From positions 1 through 10,203 of the forward strand of contig JAIVFH010000689.1 in the NCBI GenBank assembly GCA_025765595.1: a DNA stretch of 10,203 bases. The letters run 5' to 3'. Positions 1-8,020 of the stretch are shown piece after piece; within the stretch, counting starts at the first letter, position 1; each line of letters opens with the position of its first letter. Both the position numbers and the translations under genes were made by a program. The notes beneath the pieces are model-generated. The model was not told the origin of the DNA and ran no database searches. It saw only the letters and a list, made by a program, of their open reading frames with translations. This DNA is from Obelidium mucronatum (Eukaryota; Chytridiomycota; Chytridiomycetes; Chytridiales; Chytriomycetaceae).

Positions 1-80
1 GTATTCGTCATGAAACAGCTTGTTTATAAAAAAAATTGGAGATATTTTTAAGAGGGAAAAAAATTTGTGCTTTCTATTCT

Positions 81-86
81 TTTATT
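81..86 (-). terminator. Poly(A) signal AATAAA of the Thr-rich gene
   Basis: AATAAA on the minus strand, 61 bp past the stop at 148. It matches the short 3' UTRs suggested for the other genes in this window. Confidence 0.5.
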
Positions 87-147
87 TTTGTTGCATGACA
101 GAACAAAGTCTATATAAAGTGTTCTTTTGATTTATGATTCAGGAACT

Positions 148-557
148 TTAATAAAAGAGGGCCAGCACGGCCATAGCGGCAGTGGAGAAGATTTGCACTG
201 TGGAAGATCCTGAGTACAAGTTGGTGTTTGGTTTGACTGTGTTAACGACTGGTGGAACGTATGCAACGACGGCAGCTGGAGTAGCAGTTGTTTTTGGAAC
301 GACTGGGGCAGTGTAGACGGCTGCGGTTGGAGTAGGGGTTGGGGTTGCAGTGCAAGTTGGAGTGACGGCAGCCGGAGTGGTTGCAGCTGCAGTGGTGGTA
401 CAAGTAGTCGTGGTGGTGGTTGCAACTGTTGTGGTTGCAACTGTTGTGGTTGCACTGTAGTAGTTGCAACTGTTGTGGTTGCAACGGTAGTAGTTGCAGC
501 AGCAGAAGTGGTAAGTGGGGCTGGAGCAGCGTAGATTGGGGCTGGAGCGTAAGACAT
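148..557 (-). pseudogene. Thr/Ala/Pro-rich low-complexity protein gene, frame broken in a 15-bp repeat
   Basis: The protein starts MSYAPAPIYAAPAPL, followed by repeats of ATTTV. The reading frame from the ATG at 557 shifts near 454, where one 15-bp repeat unit has only 14 bases. Downstream of that point the Thr/Ala/Pro-rich bias, with mostly C- or A-ending codons, continues in the adjacent frame as far as the TAA at 148-150. The total length of 410 nt is one base short of 137 codons. The unshifted frame stays open to 132 but becomes Gln/Leu/Pro-rich, as expected of a shadow frame. The intended C-terminus ends in a short hydrophobic stretch (VQIFSTAAMAVLALFY), like a GPI-attachment or tail-anchor signal. 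No signal peptide is visible at the N-terminus. A TATA box lies 65 bp upstream and AATAAA about 60 bp downstream. It could be a cell-surface or wall mucin-like protein. The break may be a sequencing error, a true null allele or a length-variable repeat. The family is not identified. Confidence 0.5.
419..492. repeat. 15-bp tandem repeat (five units, one of 14 bp)
   Basis: On the plus strand the unit reads gttgcaactgttgtg with variants, at 419-433, 434-448, 449-462, 463-477 and 478-492. Each unit encodes a five-residue ATTTV-type repeat on the minus strand. The middle unit (449-462) lacks one A in its gttgcaac part, around 454, and this causes the frame break in the host gene. Confidence 0.85.
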
Positions 558-621
558 TGCAATTCTAAAAGAGTTGGTTTTGAATTTGGTGTGGAGACTT
601 TTTTGGGCGAATCTTGCAGCC

Positions 622-627
622 TTTATA
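622..627 (-). promoter_or_regulatory. TATA box for the Thr-rich gene
   Basis: TATAAA on the minus strand, 65 bp upstream of the ATG at 557. This spacing suits a short 5' UTR, and it supports 557 as the first coding exon rather than a continuation of an upstream one. The role is inferred from sequence and position only. Confidence 0.45.
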
Positions 628-832
628 TTCCACCCAGATACGAGGAAGGCTACAATTACGTTTTTAACACGTGTGCACTTATTAACCTCTAATTGGTTGT
701 GGCTAGTGGTCTTTTTTCCATTTGGGGCACTTTGGAGCCTATTAATTACTCAAATTAGCCCGTTTGGTTGCAGGCACACTCAAACTTCAAAATGAACGGA
801 ACTGGTGGACATCTTTTTAAGAATACCTATTC

Positions 833-838
833 TTTATT
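833..838 (-). terminator. Poly(A) signal AATAAA of the SP/TP-rich gene
   Basis: AATAAA on the minus strand, about 147 bp beyond the stop codon at 985-987. It is the first exact hexamer I found in this 3' region. Confidence 0.4.
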
Positions 839-984
839 ATTGCACAGGAACTAGAATAAAAACGACTTTCAAAGAATGTACACAAATTAAAAAAATATAA
901 ATAAGTTATAAACTAGGAAAAAAAAACGAGGGAATAAATAGAATAGTACATCAAACAGGCGAGTGCGTCAAAGAAACCAGTATT

Positions 985-1776
985 TTAAAGAAGTGGGGAA
1001 TTGGGGGGCACCAAAACCCCATCATCACATTCGTCCTCCAAAAACTTCCGCTTCAACTTTGGAGGAGAAGCCTTTTGCGCTTTCAATAATTTTGATACAA
1101 GTTGGGGAACTTGAATTTCAGAAAATGGGACAGAAGAAGTGCTGGTGTTTTCAGTCGCGGCACTTGATGCAGACAGTAGTCTTGCTGCGTTCAAAAGATC
1201 CCTCACGCGTTCTAATTGAAACTCGTGTGTAGAGGTCGGCGTACTGGGGGTTGTAGTTGGGGCTGAGTTACACGGCGATGTGCGTGTGCTAAAGGTAGGA
1301 GATGTTTGAAGTATAGGACTAGATCGTTGTTGTGGCGAAGCAGTATGAGAATTATAGGTACTTTCAGCTGGTGCCTTTGATGGTTGGTAGTTGTAAATGT
1401 TGGTGGGTGGTGGGGGTGGCACAGTACATGGCTGAGCTAAAGCGGCTTGCTGACGGCAGCTTTCACAGAAACACTGCCACCCCTGTGATGCCTCGTATCG
1501 CGTCATTTTCATTGGCGGTTCCACGAGCATTGGCAGACGCGCGTAGACTATCGGCGGTGACGGAGCTGCAGTATGACTTGAGAGAACGAGGTACTGTGGA
1601 TAGTAGGAATACTGCTGTTGCTGTTGCAAGTGGCTGCGTCGGATGTGTGATGGCTCTGCTGCTAGAGCGATTGGATTGAGAATAGGGGAATCAGGCGTCG
1701 TCACTTGCTGGACTGTTTTCTTTGAATGAGACTGTTGGTGCCTCCTTTGTTGGTGTGGGGTTTGTGGCGCAGGCAT
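985..1776 (-). CDS. Hypothetical SP/TP-rich, probably nuclear protein
   Basis: A single open frame of 263 codons with start ATG at 1776 and TAA at 985-987. The family is not recognised. Features visible in order: a Gln/His-rich N-terminus; a Q run at residues 51-55; a short Cys cluster WQCFCESC at 100-107 with another Cys at 117; a proline run at 120-124; and a Ser/Thr/Pro-rich linker with many SP/TP pairs (about residues 147-181). Then come a predicted amphipathic helix (LERVRDLLNAARLLSA, 188-203), a second one (about 221-236), a basic PPKLKRKF patch (238-245) that could be a nuclear localisation signal, and an acidic end closing in PPNSPLL. SP/TP sites beside a basic patch would fit a proline-directed kinase substrate such as a cell-cycle or transcription regulator, but that is inference. 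An upstream exon cannot be excluded; the 5' side is the divergent region shared with LAMTOR2. Confidence 0.65.
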   Translation of the reverse strand: MPAPQTPHQQRRHQQSHSKKTVQQVTTPDSPILNPIALAAEPSHIRRSHLQQQQQYSYYPQYLVLSSHTAAPSPPIVYARLPMLVEPPMKMTRYEASQGWQCFCESCRQQAALAQPCTVPPPPPTNIYNYQPSKAPAESTYNSHTASPQQRSSPILQTSPTFSTRTSPCNSAPTTTPSTPTSTHEFQLERVRDLLNAARLLSASSAATENTSTSSVPFSEIQVPQLVSKLLKAQKASPPKLKRKFLEDECDDGVLVPPNSPLL

Positions 1777-2038
1777 AGTGGGATGTGATGGCTTTTTTTT
1801 TCAAGTTTTCAGATATTTATGATGCGCATGTCTTTTTTTGTAGTTTTGGAGGGATCGACGTGGAAGGTTCGACATGATTCGATTTCTATCAAAACAATGA
1901 CAAATAAAAATTAAGTCACGAAACAAAAGGAATACATGCATTATTAATATCTTATTAATATCTAAAATTCTATCTGAGTATTTATCTTCGTTGAAAAAAA
2001 ATAGGAAACCGCACGGGTGGGTTGTTTCAAAAATAAAT
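1777..2038. promoter_or_regulatory. Divergent intergenic region shared with LAMTOR2
   Basis: These 262 bp separate the start codon of the minus-strand SP/TP-rich gene (1776) from the LAMTOR2 start (2039), so both promoters must lie here or overlap coding sequence. It is AT-rich with T runs near 1793-1801. I could not identify a TATA box with confidence on either side. The minus-strand open frame crossing it (1801-2097) looks accidental. Confidence 0.5.
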
Positions 2039-2762
2039 ATGCTTAAAAGTCGAGTGCTGACCGAAGTTCTCGGCCAGGCAAACAGCGGTGGCGTCAAGGC
2101 GACACTGTGAGGAAATCATCCACCGATAGTTTATTCTGAATTGCGTACTTTTTTCAGTCTGTTGAACCCAGACGGAGCGCTTGTTGGTTTCTCAGGTGGA
2201 TCGGAAAGCGAAGCAAGGCAGAATGCTGCCGTCGTATCAAACATTTGGGTAGGACCCTTTTTCGCCATCAAAACAAGAATTATTTGCTAGCTATTAAATC
2301 TCTTATGTCTCGCATTGAGGTGGCGTATGAGAGGCACACTGGAGAAGGCCTTGCATCTCGAAGGACGCAAAACAACGCAAACGCCGCTATCACATCATCC
2401 AAGAGTCCTTCTGGAAGTTCTCCCTCCTCAGCAGTTGTTGGACCTATGGGCGTCCCCAAGGACGAAGAAGGTCTTCGTTCAGTAGTGGTGTTGTTGGATG
2501 TGAGTGGTGGCCGCCGAAAAAAAAAGAAGACCGTCCTCGTAACAGAACTTAACCGTATTTAGCACGGAAAGATATCAATGGCCAGTGTCGCGGGAATGTT
2601 GCTGTGTTTGATTGCAAGCGAAGAAGTCGAATTCGGGATGTTAAAAGCCAAGGTAATTGGGTTGAGGATCGCATTAAGGGACGCGTTCTGAAAGATGAAA
2701 TTCTGTAGACTCATACGCTCAAGTCATATTTGGAAGGACCTCTGAATTTGGTCGCACTGTAA
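2039..2762 (+). CDS. LAMTOR2: LAMTOR2, Ragulator subunit p14 (five exons)
   Basis: Roadblock/LC7-fold subunit of the Ragulator (LAMTOR) complex, which holds Rag GTPases on the lysosome/vacuole and links amino-acid status to TORC1. Exons, all with GT-AG borders: 2039-2106, 2158-2248, 2320-2499, 2563-2652 and 2709-2762 (TAA 2760-2762); introns are 51, 71, 63 and 56 nt. The joined CDS is 483 nt, 160 aa. Landmarks that match the family: MLKSRVLTEVLGQANSGGV at the N-terminus, LLLNPDGALVGFSG, AAVVSNIWVAYER, LRSVVVLLDHGKIS, GMLLCLIASEEVEFGMLKAK and a final YLEGPLNLVAL. From LRSVVV to MLKAK it aligns without gaps to animal LAMTOR2 as I remember it. Exon 3 carries an extra ~36-residue Ser/Pro/Asn-rich stretch, which makes the protein longer than the usual ~125 aa. 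The exon 2/3 border is the least certain; an alternative 5' site (GTATGA, 2324) would remove the conserved AYER. Confidence 0.92.
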
Positions 2763-2763
2763 A

Positions 2764-2769
2764 AATAAA
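2764..2769 (+). terminator. Poly(A) signal AATAAA of LAMTOR2, abutting the next start codon
   Basis: AATAAA begins one base after the LAMTOR2 stop codon and ends one base before the ATG of the next gene at 2771. If it is used, cleavage would fall inside the downstream coding sequence, so the two transcripts must overlap. AATAAA close to a stop is also seen at CFAP58 (8021). Confidence 0.5.
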
Positions 2770-2770
2770 A

Positions 2771-4087
2771 ATGTCACTCCCAACACAATACGAAGCGTTA
2801 TTCATTGCACTCACCAATCTTCAGTATGATTTTTATTCGCATCCGTTTGTGAATTCTGTTTTTGGATCACTTGTGCTGTCGCTCAGTTTTCTGGTCTTGG
2901 TCCTTGGATTGGTGACCCATGTCCTGTCAATGCCACCTTCTCCACCGCCATTGCCTAAGGACGCTATAGTTCTTCATATCTCACCGCGCCCAGACAAATC
3001 AATAGGAATTGCATCTTTATCCCCTGAGGCTTTATCTCTGGAAGCATTCCTCCGCATGTCTAAAACTCGATACGAAACCCACATCTCCCCACTATGCCCT
3101 CCAAAGGGAATTCGCCCCACTCTACTTTCCTTTAACGACACGAAAATCAGTGATGTCCACATTGCAATCGCGTGGATTCTAAAGAACAATCGAGCTGGGA
3201 AAACCCTCAACACAACTTTAGAGGATTCCGTCGAATTGGGGGCAGTTGAAGCATATCACTGCCTCTTGGACCAGCTTTCTTATAGCCTCACATACCTTCG
3301 TTTCACCCACCCACTCAACTCTTCGCATATAACCCACCAACTTTACAAACATTCTGGGCTCTCTATTCCCCAAACCATGATCCAACGACGAAAAACAAAA
3401 CAGCGCGCGTTGGAAACATTAGAGGCAGTCGGACTCTTGCAGCACTCTCGAGATGATATTTTGGAATTGATGCACACACGTCTATGCGCGTTGGAAGCAT
3501 TACTGAATGGCGATGAATATTTTATGGGCACGAGCGAGCCAACCGTACTGGATGCCATCGCTTTCGGCGTGTTGGCGAATTTTGTGCTTGTTCCTATGCC
3601 TGGCTCAGATGAAGGAGTTGTTTGGGTTCAAGGAGCTTTACAGTTTGTTCAGTTTGTAAGACGTGTTTCAGAAAAGTATTTTACAGAGTTCAGTGGGCCT
3701 TTGACTGGAAAAGACGAAGAGCCTGTGATGGTGGATGGGATCCACATGAATAGTTGGGGCGATGGTGGAAAGCAAGGAAAGAGAAAGGGATTTGATTGGA
3801 ATGTCGTTGAGCAGCGTGCTGTCGACTTGTGGAATCTTTCTCACCGCCAGGAGAATGCATGTGAAGAGGATGAGGCTCAAGAGGAGGGAGGAATAATATC
3901 AGAAGCCCTAGATACTGCAGAGTCAGAGCAGCAAGATGCGAACTCAGAAGAGCCGTACATGGATTTGGTAGAAAAACGGTTCATGGCGTCCAAGACTCTA
4001 TCAGAAGCAAAAAACGAGGTGGCAGCGCCCGTTCTTGATGCCGATGCAGCTGAAATCGACACGCAAGAAATCGCGCAGGGAGTGTAA
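2771..4087 (+). CDS. Membrane-anchored GST-fold protein, failed-axon-connections/metaxin type
   Basis: Intronless, 438 aa. Layout: one hydrophobic membrane segment at about residues 28-52; a thioredoxin-like N-terminal half-domain at about 64-135 with the family pattern SPEALSLEAFLRMSKTRYE and PKGIRPTLLSFNDTKISD; and an all-helical GST C-terminal domain at about 140-310. The signature motif of that domain is YFMGTSEPTVLDAIAFGVL (residues 250-268), close to the F-G-x-x-x-T-x-x-D-A motif of metaxins and Fax. The tail after about 350 is acidic and low in order. The catalytic Cys/Ser pocket of thiol GSTs is not evident, as is usual in this family, so a structural or membrane role is likelier than conjugation. 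Metaxins work in mitochondrial outer-membrane import and Fax in axon development; which applies here is unknown. The start at 2771 keeps the membrane segment. It sits 8 nt after LAMTOR2 and 33 nt before CFAP58. Confidence 0.85.
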   Translation: MSLPTQYEALFIALTNLQYDFYSHPFVNSVFGSLVLSLSFLVLVLGLVTHVLSMPPSPPPLPKDAIVLHISPRPDKSIGIASLSPEALSLEAFLRMSKTRYETHISPLCPPKGIRPTLLSFNDTKISDVHIAIAWILKNNRAGKTLNTTLEDSVELGAVEAYHCLLDQLSYSLTYLRFTHPLNSSHITHQLYKHSGLSIPQTMIQRRKTKQRALETLEAVGLLQHSRDDILELMHTRLCALEALLNGDEYFMGTSEPTVLDAIAFGVLANFVLVPMPGSDEGVVWVQGALQFVQFVRRVSEKYFTEFSGPLTGKDEEPVMVDGIHMNSWGDGGKQGKRKGFDWNVVEQRAVDLWNLSHRQENACEEDEAQEEGGIISEALDTAESEQQDANSEEPYMDLVEKRFMASKTLSEAKNEVAAPVLDADAAEIDTQEIAQGV

Positions 4088-4094
4088 AGAAGAA

Positions 4095-4100
4095 ATTAAA
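4095..4100 (+). terminator. Variant poly(A) signal ATTAAA after the Fax-like gene
   Basis: ATTAAA lies 7 nt past the stop at 4085-4087 and 20 nt before the CFAP58 start, so cleavage would again fall at or inside the next gene. The position matches the pattern of the neighbours; usage is inferred. Confidence 0.35.
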
Positions 4101-4120
4101 TTTGTTGACAATTACCACTC

Positions 4121-7100
4121 ATGTCCTCGCAGCGCGGATCGATCGCGCCACCGGCGGCCGACAGCGACGACGAGCGCGCGCCGAGTCCGAATGCGGCGGA
4201 CGGCGAAGAAACGGCGGCGGCGCTGCTCAGCCAGGTGCTGCGCGCGTCGCACGAGCAGCTCGACGCGGAAAAGGAAAAAGAAAAAGAAAAAGAAAAGAAG
4301 AAAAAGAAAAAGTCGCGCAGAAACTCGGACGCGGACGCGCTCGGGGACGCCAGCGACGCCGAGCCCGCAGAGCAGCCCGCAAACTCCCTGGGCGTCCCGC
4401 TGCCGCCGCCCGGGCTCGGCGCGTCCCTCAGCTCGAGCAGCATCAACGTCAACGCAGCAGCAGCGTCGAGGAACGCGTCGCTGCTGGCGAATGTGAACGT
4501 GGACTTCACGGCGGACTTGATTCCAGTCACCGAAGAAACAATGTCTGAAATACAAATGACCCTCAAAACACTCGCCCAGATCGGCAGCGAAGACAGTGAT
4601 CAACTGAACGAAGTGGAGGGCGCAATGCGAGACAGAGAGCTGCTTCTCCTGGTCAAGTCGGAATACGAAAAGTTGCAGAAATTGTTCATGCAAGGGCGAA
4701 AGAATGAGCAGGAACTGCTCAATAAATGCAAAGACGTGACTGGACAAATGATGTCCAATTCTGTTAAAGTTCAGGCTGCATTGAAGCTGTCTCAAAATGA
4801 TCGTAGCACCATTGCCAGTTTAAAGAAGGAAGTAAAGCGGGCTTGGAAAATGGTTGAAGCAGCTGGAGAAAAAGAGCAGAAAGCGAAAGATGCTATTGGC
4901 CGACTCAAACTTGAAATCAACAAGATGCGGCATGGAGGAATGGGTAGCAACAGTGAAGGCGGTGCCGATGGAGATGGAGATTATGATGACGATTACGCAC
5001 CCGCGGATACAGGCCTTGATAAGATGATGGGATTACAAATGGAGCAAGAAATGCAAATTAGCAATTTGACCAAGGTTGGTTATTTTATTCTTTGCTTTTG
5101 AAAGACACGCGGTTGCTAAAAAATCCACAACCCATACATTAATATAGGAAAAAGGATTTCTCGCAAGCCAAAACGATCAACTACTCACCAATGTCGCCAC
5201 TCTTCGGTCGGAAATCACAGACCTCACAAACAAACTTACAACACTGAATCACGAGAAACAAACAACAGAAAAGAACTTGGCCTCTATAAAGGAGCTCCTT
5301 GCTCAAAAGAAGGCAGACGAAGATCGAACTGCGAAAGCCCGAGACAAATTGGATGCAACCGTGAAATCCCTCACAGACACCTTAACCAAACGCGACCACG
5401 ACATTTCAATGAAAATTTCCGAAACCAAATCATTAAAAGAAGTTATATCTCGTTTAGAAACAATGGTCAAGGAAGATAAACTGAAAGCAGAAAAAGAGAC
5501 GATGGAAAAGGACAAACTGTTTGCCAAATACAACAAACTACAAACAGAGTACGATCAGCAGCATATTGACTTAACAAGGCTGAAATCTGAGAACCAAGAT
5601 CAATTTATGGACTTGAAAACATGGGAAACTGAATTGACAAAGTACAAGGAAGAGTTTAAAGCCATGGTTCGTCTCAAGGATGGTTTGACCAAGCGTATCA
5701 AAATGATGGAAGAGGCCAAAATGGAAGCCGAAGTTGATCGAGACAATTTAAGAGTATGACACTTTTTTTTTCTGTGTGTTTGTCCTCAATAACCGATAAT
5801 TATTGGCTTTCAGGGTCAAAACCTGCATGTGACATACGAGCGCGACACCATGAAGAAACAAATCGAATCCAACAAAAAGGAAATCGAAAGTTTGGGCCGC
5901 GAACGCGACATTGCTCAAAAAAACTTTGTTCGTGCCACTGGCGCTACTCAAAAACAAATCAATTCAATGAAACTTGCTGATCAAACAAAAAGAAACTTGG
6001 AGCAAGAGATTAGCAACTATAAGGAAGAAGCGTCCAAAATGAGAAAGGTTTTTTTTTTTCGTCGACATCTCTCTTTTTTACTTTGTTTGAAACTAATACC
6101 TATTTAGCTCATCTATTCCTTGGAAAAAGACAGAGATCGACATGTAAACGAAGCCTCTAAAGTAACCGCAGAACTTGTCTCCAAAGATGAAGATGTGAAA
6201 ATCAAGGACATCATGTTGTATGATGCGAGGAAAAAGATGGATGAATTTGAGCGAAAACTCAAGGAACAACAAGTGAGAGGCGCCATCTTTTTCAAATATT
6301 CCTCTCTATAGTAATAACTATTGTCTCTTTATTTTTTGTTCTTGTTCAGTCGCTTTATGAAAATGTGCGAGCAGATAGAAACCTGTATTCCAAAAATCTG
6401 ATTGAATCCCAAGACGAAATCAACGAAATGAAAAGAAAACTCAAAATCATGACACATCAGATTGAGCAATTGAAGGAAGAAATTGGCAATAAGGAAGCTG
6501 GTAATAAGGACAAAACCAACCTTCAACAAAAAAAAAAGACTGACTTGAAAAAAAAAAAAAAAAACAGCTCTCGCAAAAGAGAATTTGGAACATGCAAAAC
6601 TAGATAAAGATAAAGAGGCGCTCTCTGCCACGATTGATAAAATGAAGCAGCAGATCGCCGACTTGGACCAAACTCTCCTCAACCAAAAGGCGGAAGAGAA
6701 TAAACTAAAGCACATTATTGATGAGGCAGACGCAGACCGTGTAAAGCAAAAGAAGGAGTACGATATCATTGTTCAAGAAAGAGTATGCAGCAGTACGTCT
6801 CTTCAGGCCAACATACTAACACCTCTGTTTTCTTTTCTTTTCTTTTTTTCTACTCTAGGATATCATTGGAACACAACTCATCCGCCGAAACGATGAAATC
6901 TCCCTCCTGTACGAAAAAATCAAAATCCAAGCTTCCACTTTAAACAAGGGCGAAATCCAATATCGTGAACGTCTCGAAGACATTCGAGTGTTGCGTCTTG
7001 AAATCAAAAAACTGCGCCGTGAAAAGGCGATTCTTCAAACTGAAACTCAGAATGTGGAAGGACTCAAGAACGAGTTGTTTAAGCTCCAACGCGAGATTCT

Positions 7101-8017
7101 GAGAGAAAAAACGAGGGTTCGCGTGTTGGAAGGTAAAAAAAAGAAAATATTTGTGTTTTTTGTGAAGAGAGAGTGCCAACTTCCCCTTCTTTTTTTTCTT
7201 TGTCCCCATCTTTGCAAATTAGAGGAACTTGAGTCTCCAATGAATATTCATCGATGGAGGAAGCTATCTGGCTCTGATCCAAGCACTTATGAACTGATTA
7301 CAAAGATTCAAACACTTCAAAAGCGGCTTATAGCCAAAACGGAGGAGGTTCTAGAAAAGGAGCTCGTAATCAACCAAAAAGAGAAACTCTACCGAGAAGT
7401 GAAGGATGTATTGCAAAGACAGCCTGGACCCGAAGTAGTTGAAGAGTTAAGAGTCGTTAAAGATGCAGTCCGAGTCAAAATGAGAGAATGCAAGGTTCGC
7501 ATAAGAAAGAAAAAAAAAATCACTTGCCGAACTCAGTTCCACTCAAATTTCATCAACGCAGGCACTCGCATCTGAGCTTAACATGTATCATTCCCAAGTA
7601 AATGAATACAAATTTGAAATCGATCGCCTGACGCGAGATCAACAAGAGTTGAAAAAGAAATACTACGAGCAGAAAAAGAAGGAACGCGAAGACCGACTAC
7701 GGAAGCAAAGATATGAACATTCTAGTAGTCAACATCCAGGTGGAGTTGTCAGTGAACGTATGGGAGGGCTAGTTGGCCTTTTTGGCGATCAAGCCATTGG
7801 TGTCACGATGATGGATCCCCAATTGTTCAATCCAAAGAATCACCACCGGCTAGCAGGGATGCCCATAATTAAACCCAATCTGAATTTCACAAGCAAGAAA
7901 TACAGTGGTGGTGGATTTAATATGGCCATGTTCTCCTCAGGGATTCAGCACAATATTGAATCGCTGGATTCGACAGGCTCTAATGCAGTTACAAAGCTGC
8001 CTGAGTTGCAAGCTTGA
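4121..8017 (+). CDS. CFAP58: CFAP58, cilia- and flagella-associated coiled-coil protein (nine exons)
   Basis: Axonemal coiled-coil protein needed for motile flagella. Exons: 4121-5074, 5148-5753, 5814-6047, 6108-6272, 6350-6500, 6568-6782, 6859-7132, 7223-7494 and 7562-8017 (TGA 8015-8017). Introns are 60-90 nt, all GT-AG, and the frame is kept at each junction. The joined CDS is 3327 nt, 1108 aa, against about 870 in animals. Homology is strong throughout: ALKLSQNDRSTIASLKKE, AWKMVEAAGEKEQKAK, NFVRATGATQKQ, RADRNLYSKNLIESQDE, KRKLKIMTHQIEQLKEEI, RRNDEISLLYEKIKIQ, VLRLEIKKLRREKAIL, SPMNIHRWRKLSGSDP, TLQKRLIAKTEEVLEKEL, RQPGPE and SELNMY. The C-terminus keeps a GGGF patch like the animal FTGGGF. 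The first ~125-150 residues are a GC-rich low-complexity extension with a Lys/Glu run at 50-67. A later start is possible, but 4121 is the first ATG after the upstream gene in this frame. Confidence 0.96.
4267..4312 (+). repeat. GAAAAA-type hexamer microsatellite inside CFAP58
   Basis: An imperfect run of gaaaaa/gaaaag units encodes alternating Glu/Lys and then poly-Lys (residues about 50-66 of CFAP58). It stands out as an A-rich island in an otherwise GC-rich stretch. Confidence 0.8.
6501..6567 (+). other. CFAP58 intron 5, purine-rich with a 17-A run before the 3' splice site
   Basis: 67-nt intron starting GTAATA and ending in A17 followed by CAG instead of a pyrimidine tract. A branch-point-like CTGAC lies at 6540-6544. 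Splicing here joins NKEA to ALAKENLEH, which restores the ungapped CFAP58 alignment. Reading through would insert a Lys-rich stretch and hit the wrong frame, so the intron is well supported. Confidence 0.85.
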
Positions 8018-8020
8018 TTG

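Larger units (their letters stand above)
558..984. other. Intergenic region between two minus-strand genes
   Basis: It holds the TATA box and short 5' region of the Thr-rich gene on the left and the 3' UTR of the SP/TP-rich gene on the right, including AATAAA on the minus strand at 833-838. The right half is AT-rich with A runs. The plus-strand open frame at 574-795 has no coding character. I see no RNA gene or repeat here. Confidence 0.6.

Noticed and set aside
148..557. Programmed frameshift in the Thr-rich gene
   Set aside because: No slippery heptamer or downstream structure is evident at the shift; a one-base change in a repeat unit explains it more simply.
574..795. 73-codon plus-strand ORF rich in Trp/Leu/Phe
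   Set aside because: It lies antisense over the promoter and TATA box of the Thr-rich gene and has no recognisable domain.
1801..2097. 98-codon minus-strand ORF across the divergent region
   Set aside because: It is antisense to LAMTOR2 exon 1 and rich in Phe/Ile from AT-rich DNA, with no coding character.
2245..2562. Continuous 105-codon ORF as a stand-alone gene
   Set aside because: It is LAMTOR2 exon 3 read into introns 2 and 3; only 2320-2499 is coding, and the conserved protein needs the spliced form.
4035..4795. Several long overlapping open frames on both strands over the start of CFAP58
   Set aside because: They arise from the GC-rich, low-complexity codons of CFAP58 exon 1; they encode Arg/Ala- or Phe-rich strings with no domain, while the CFAP58 frame has clear homology.
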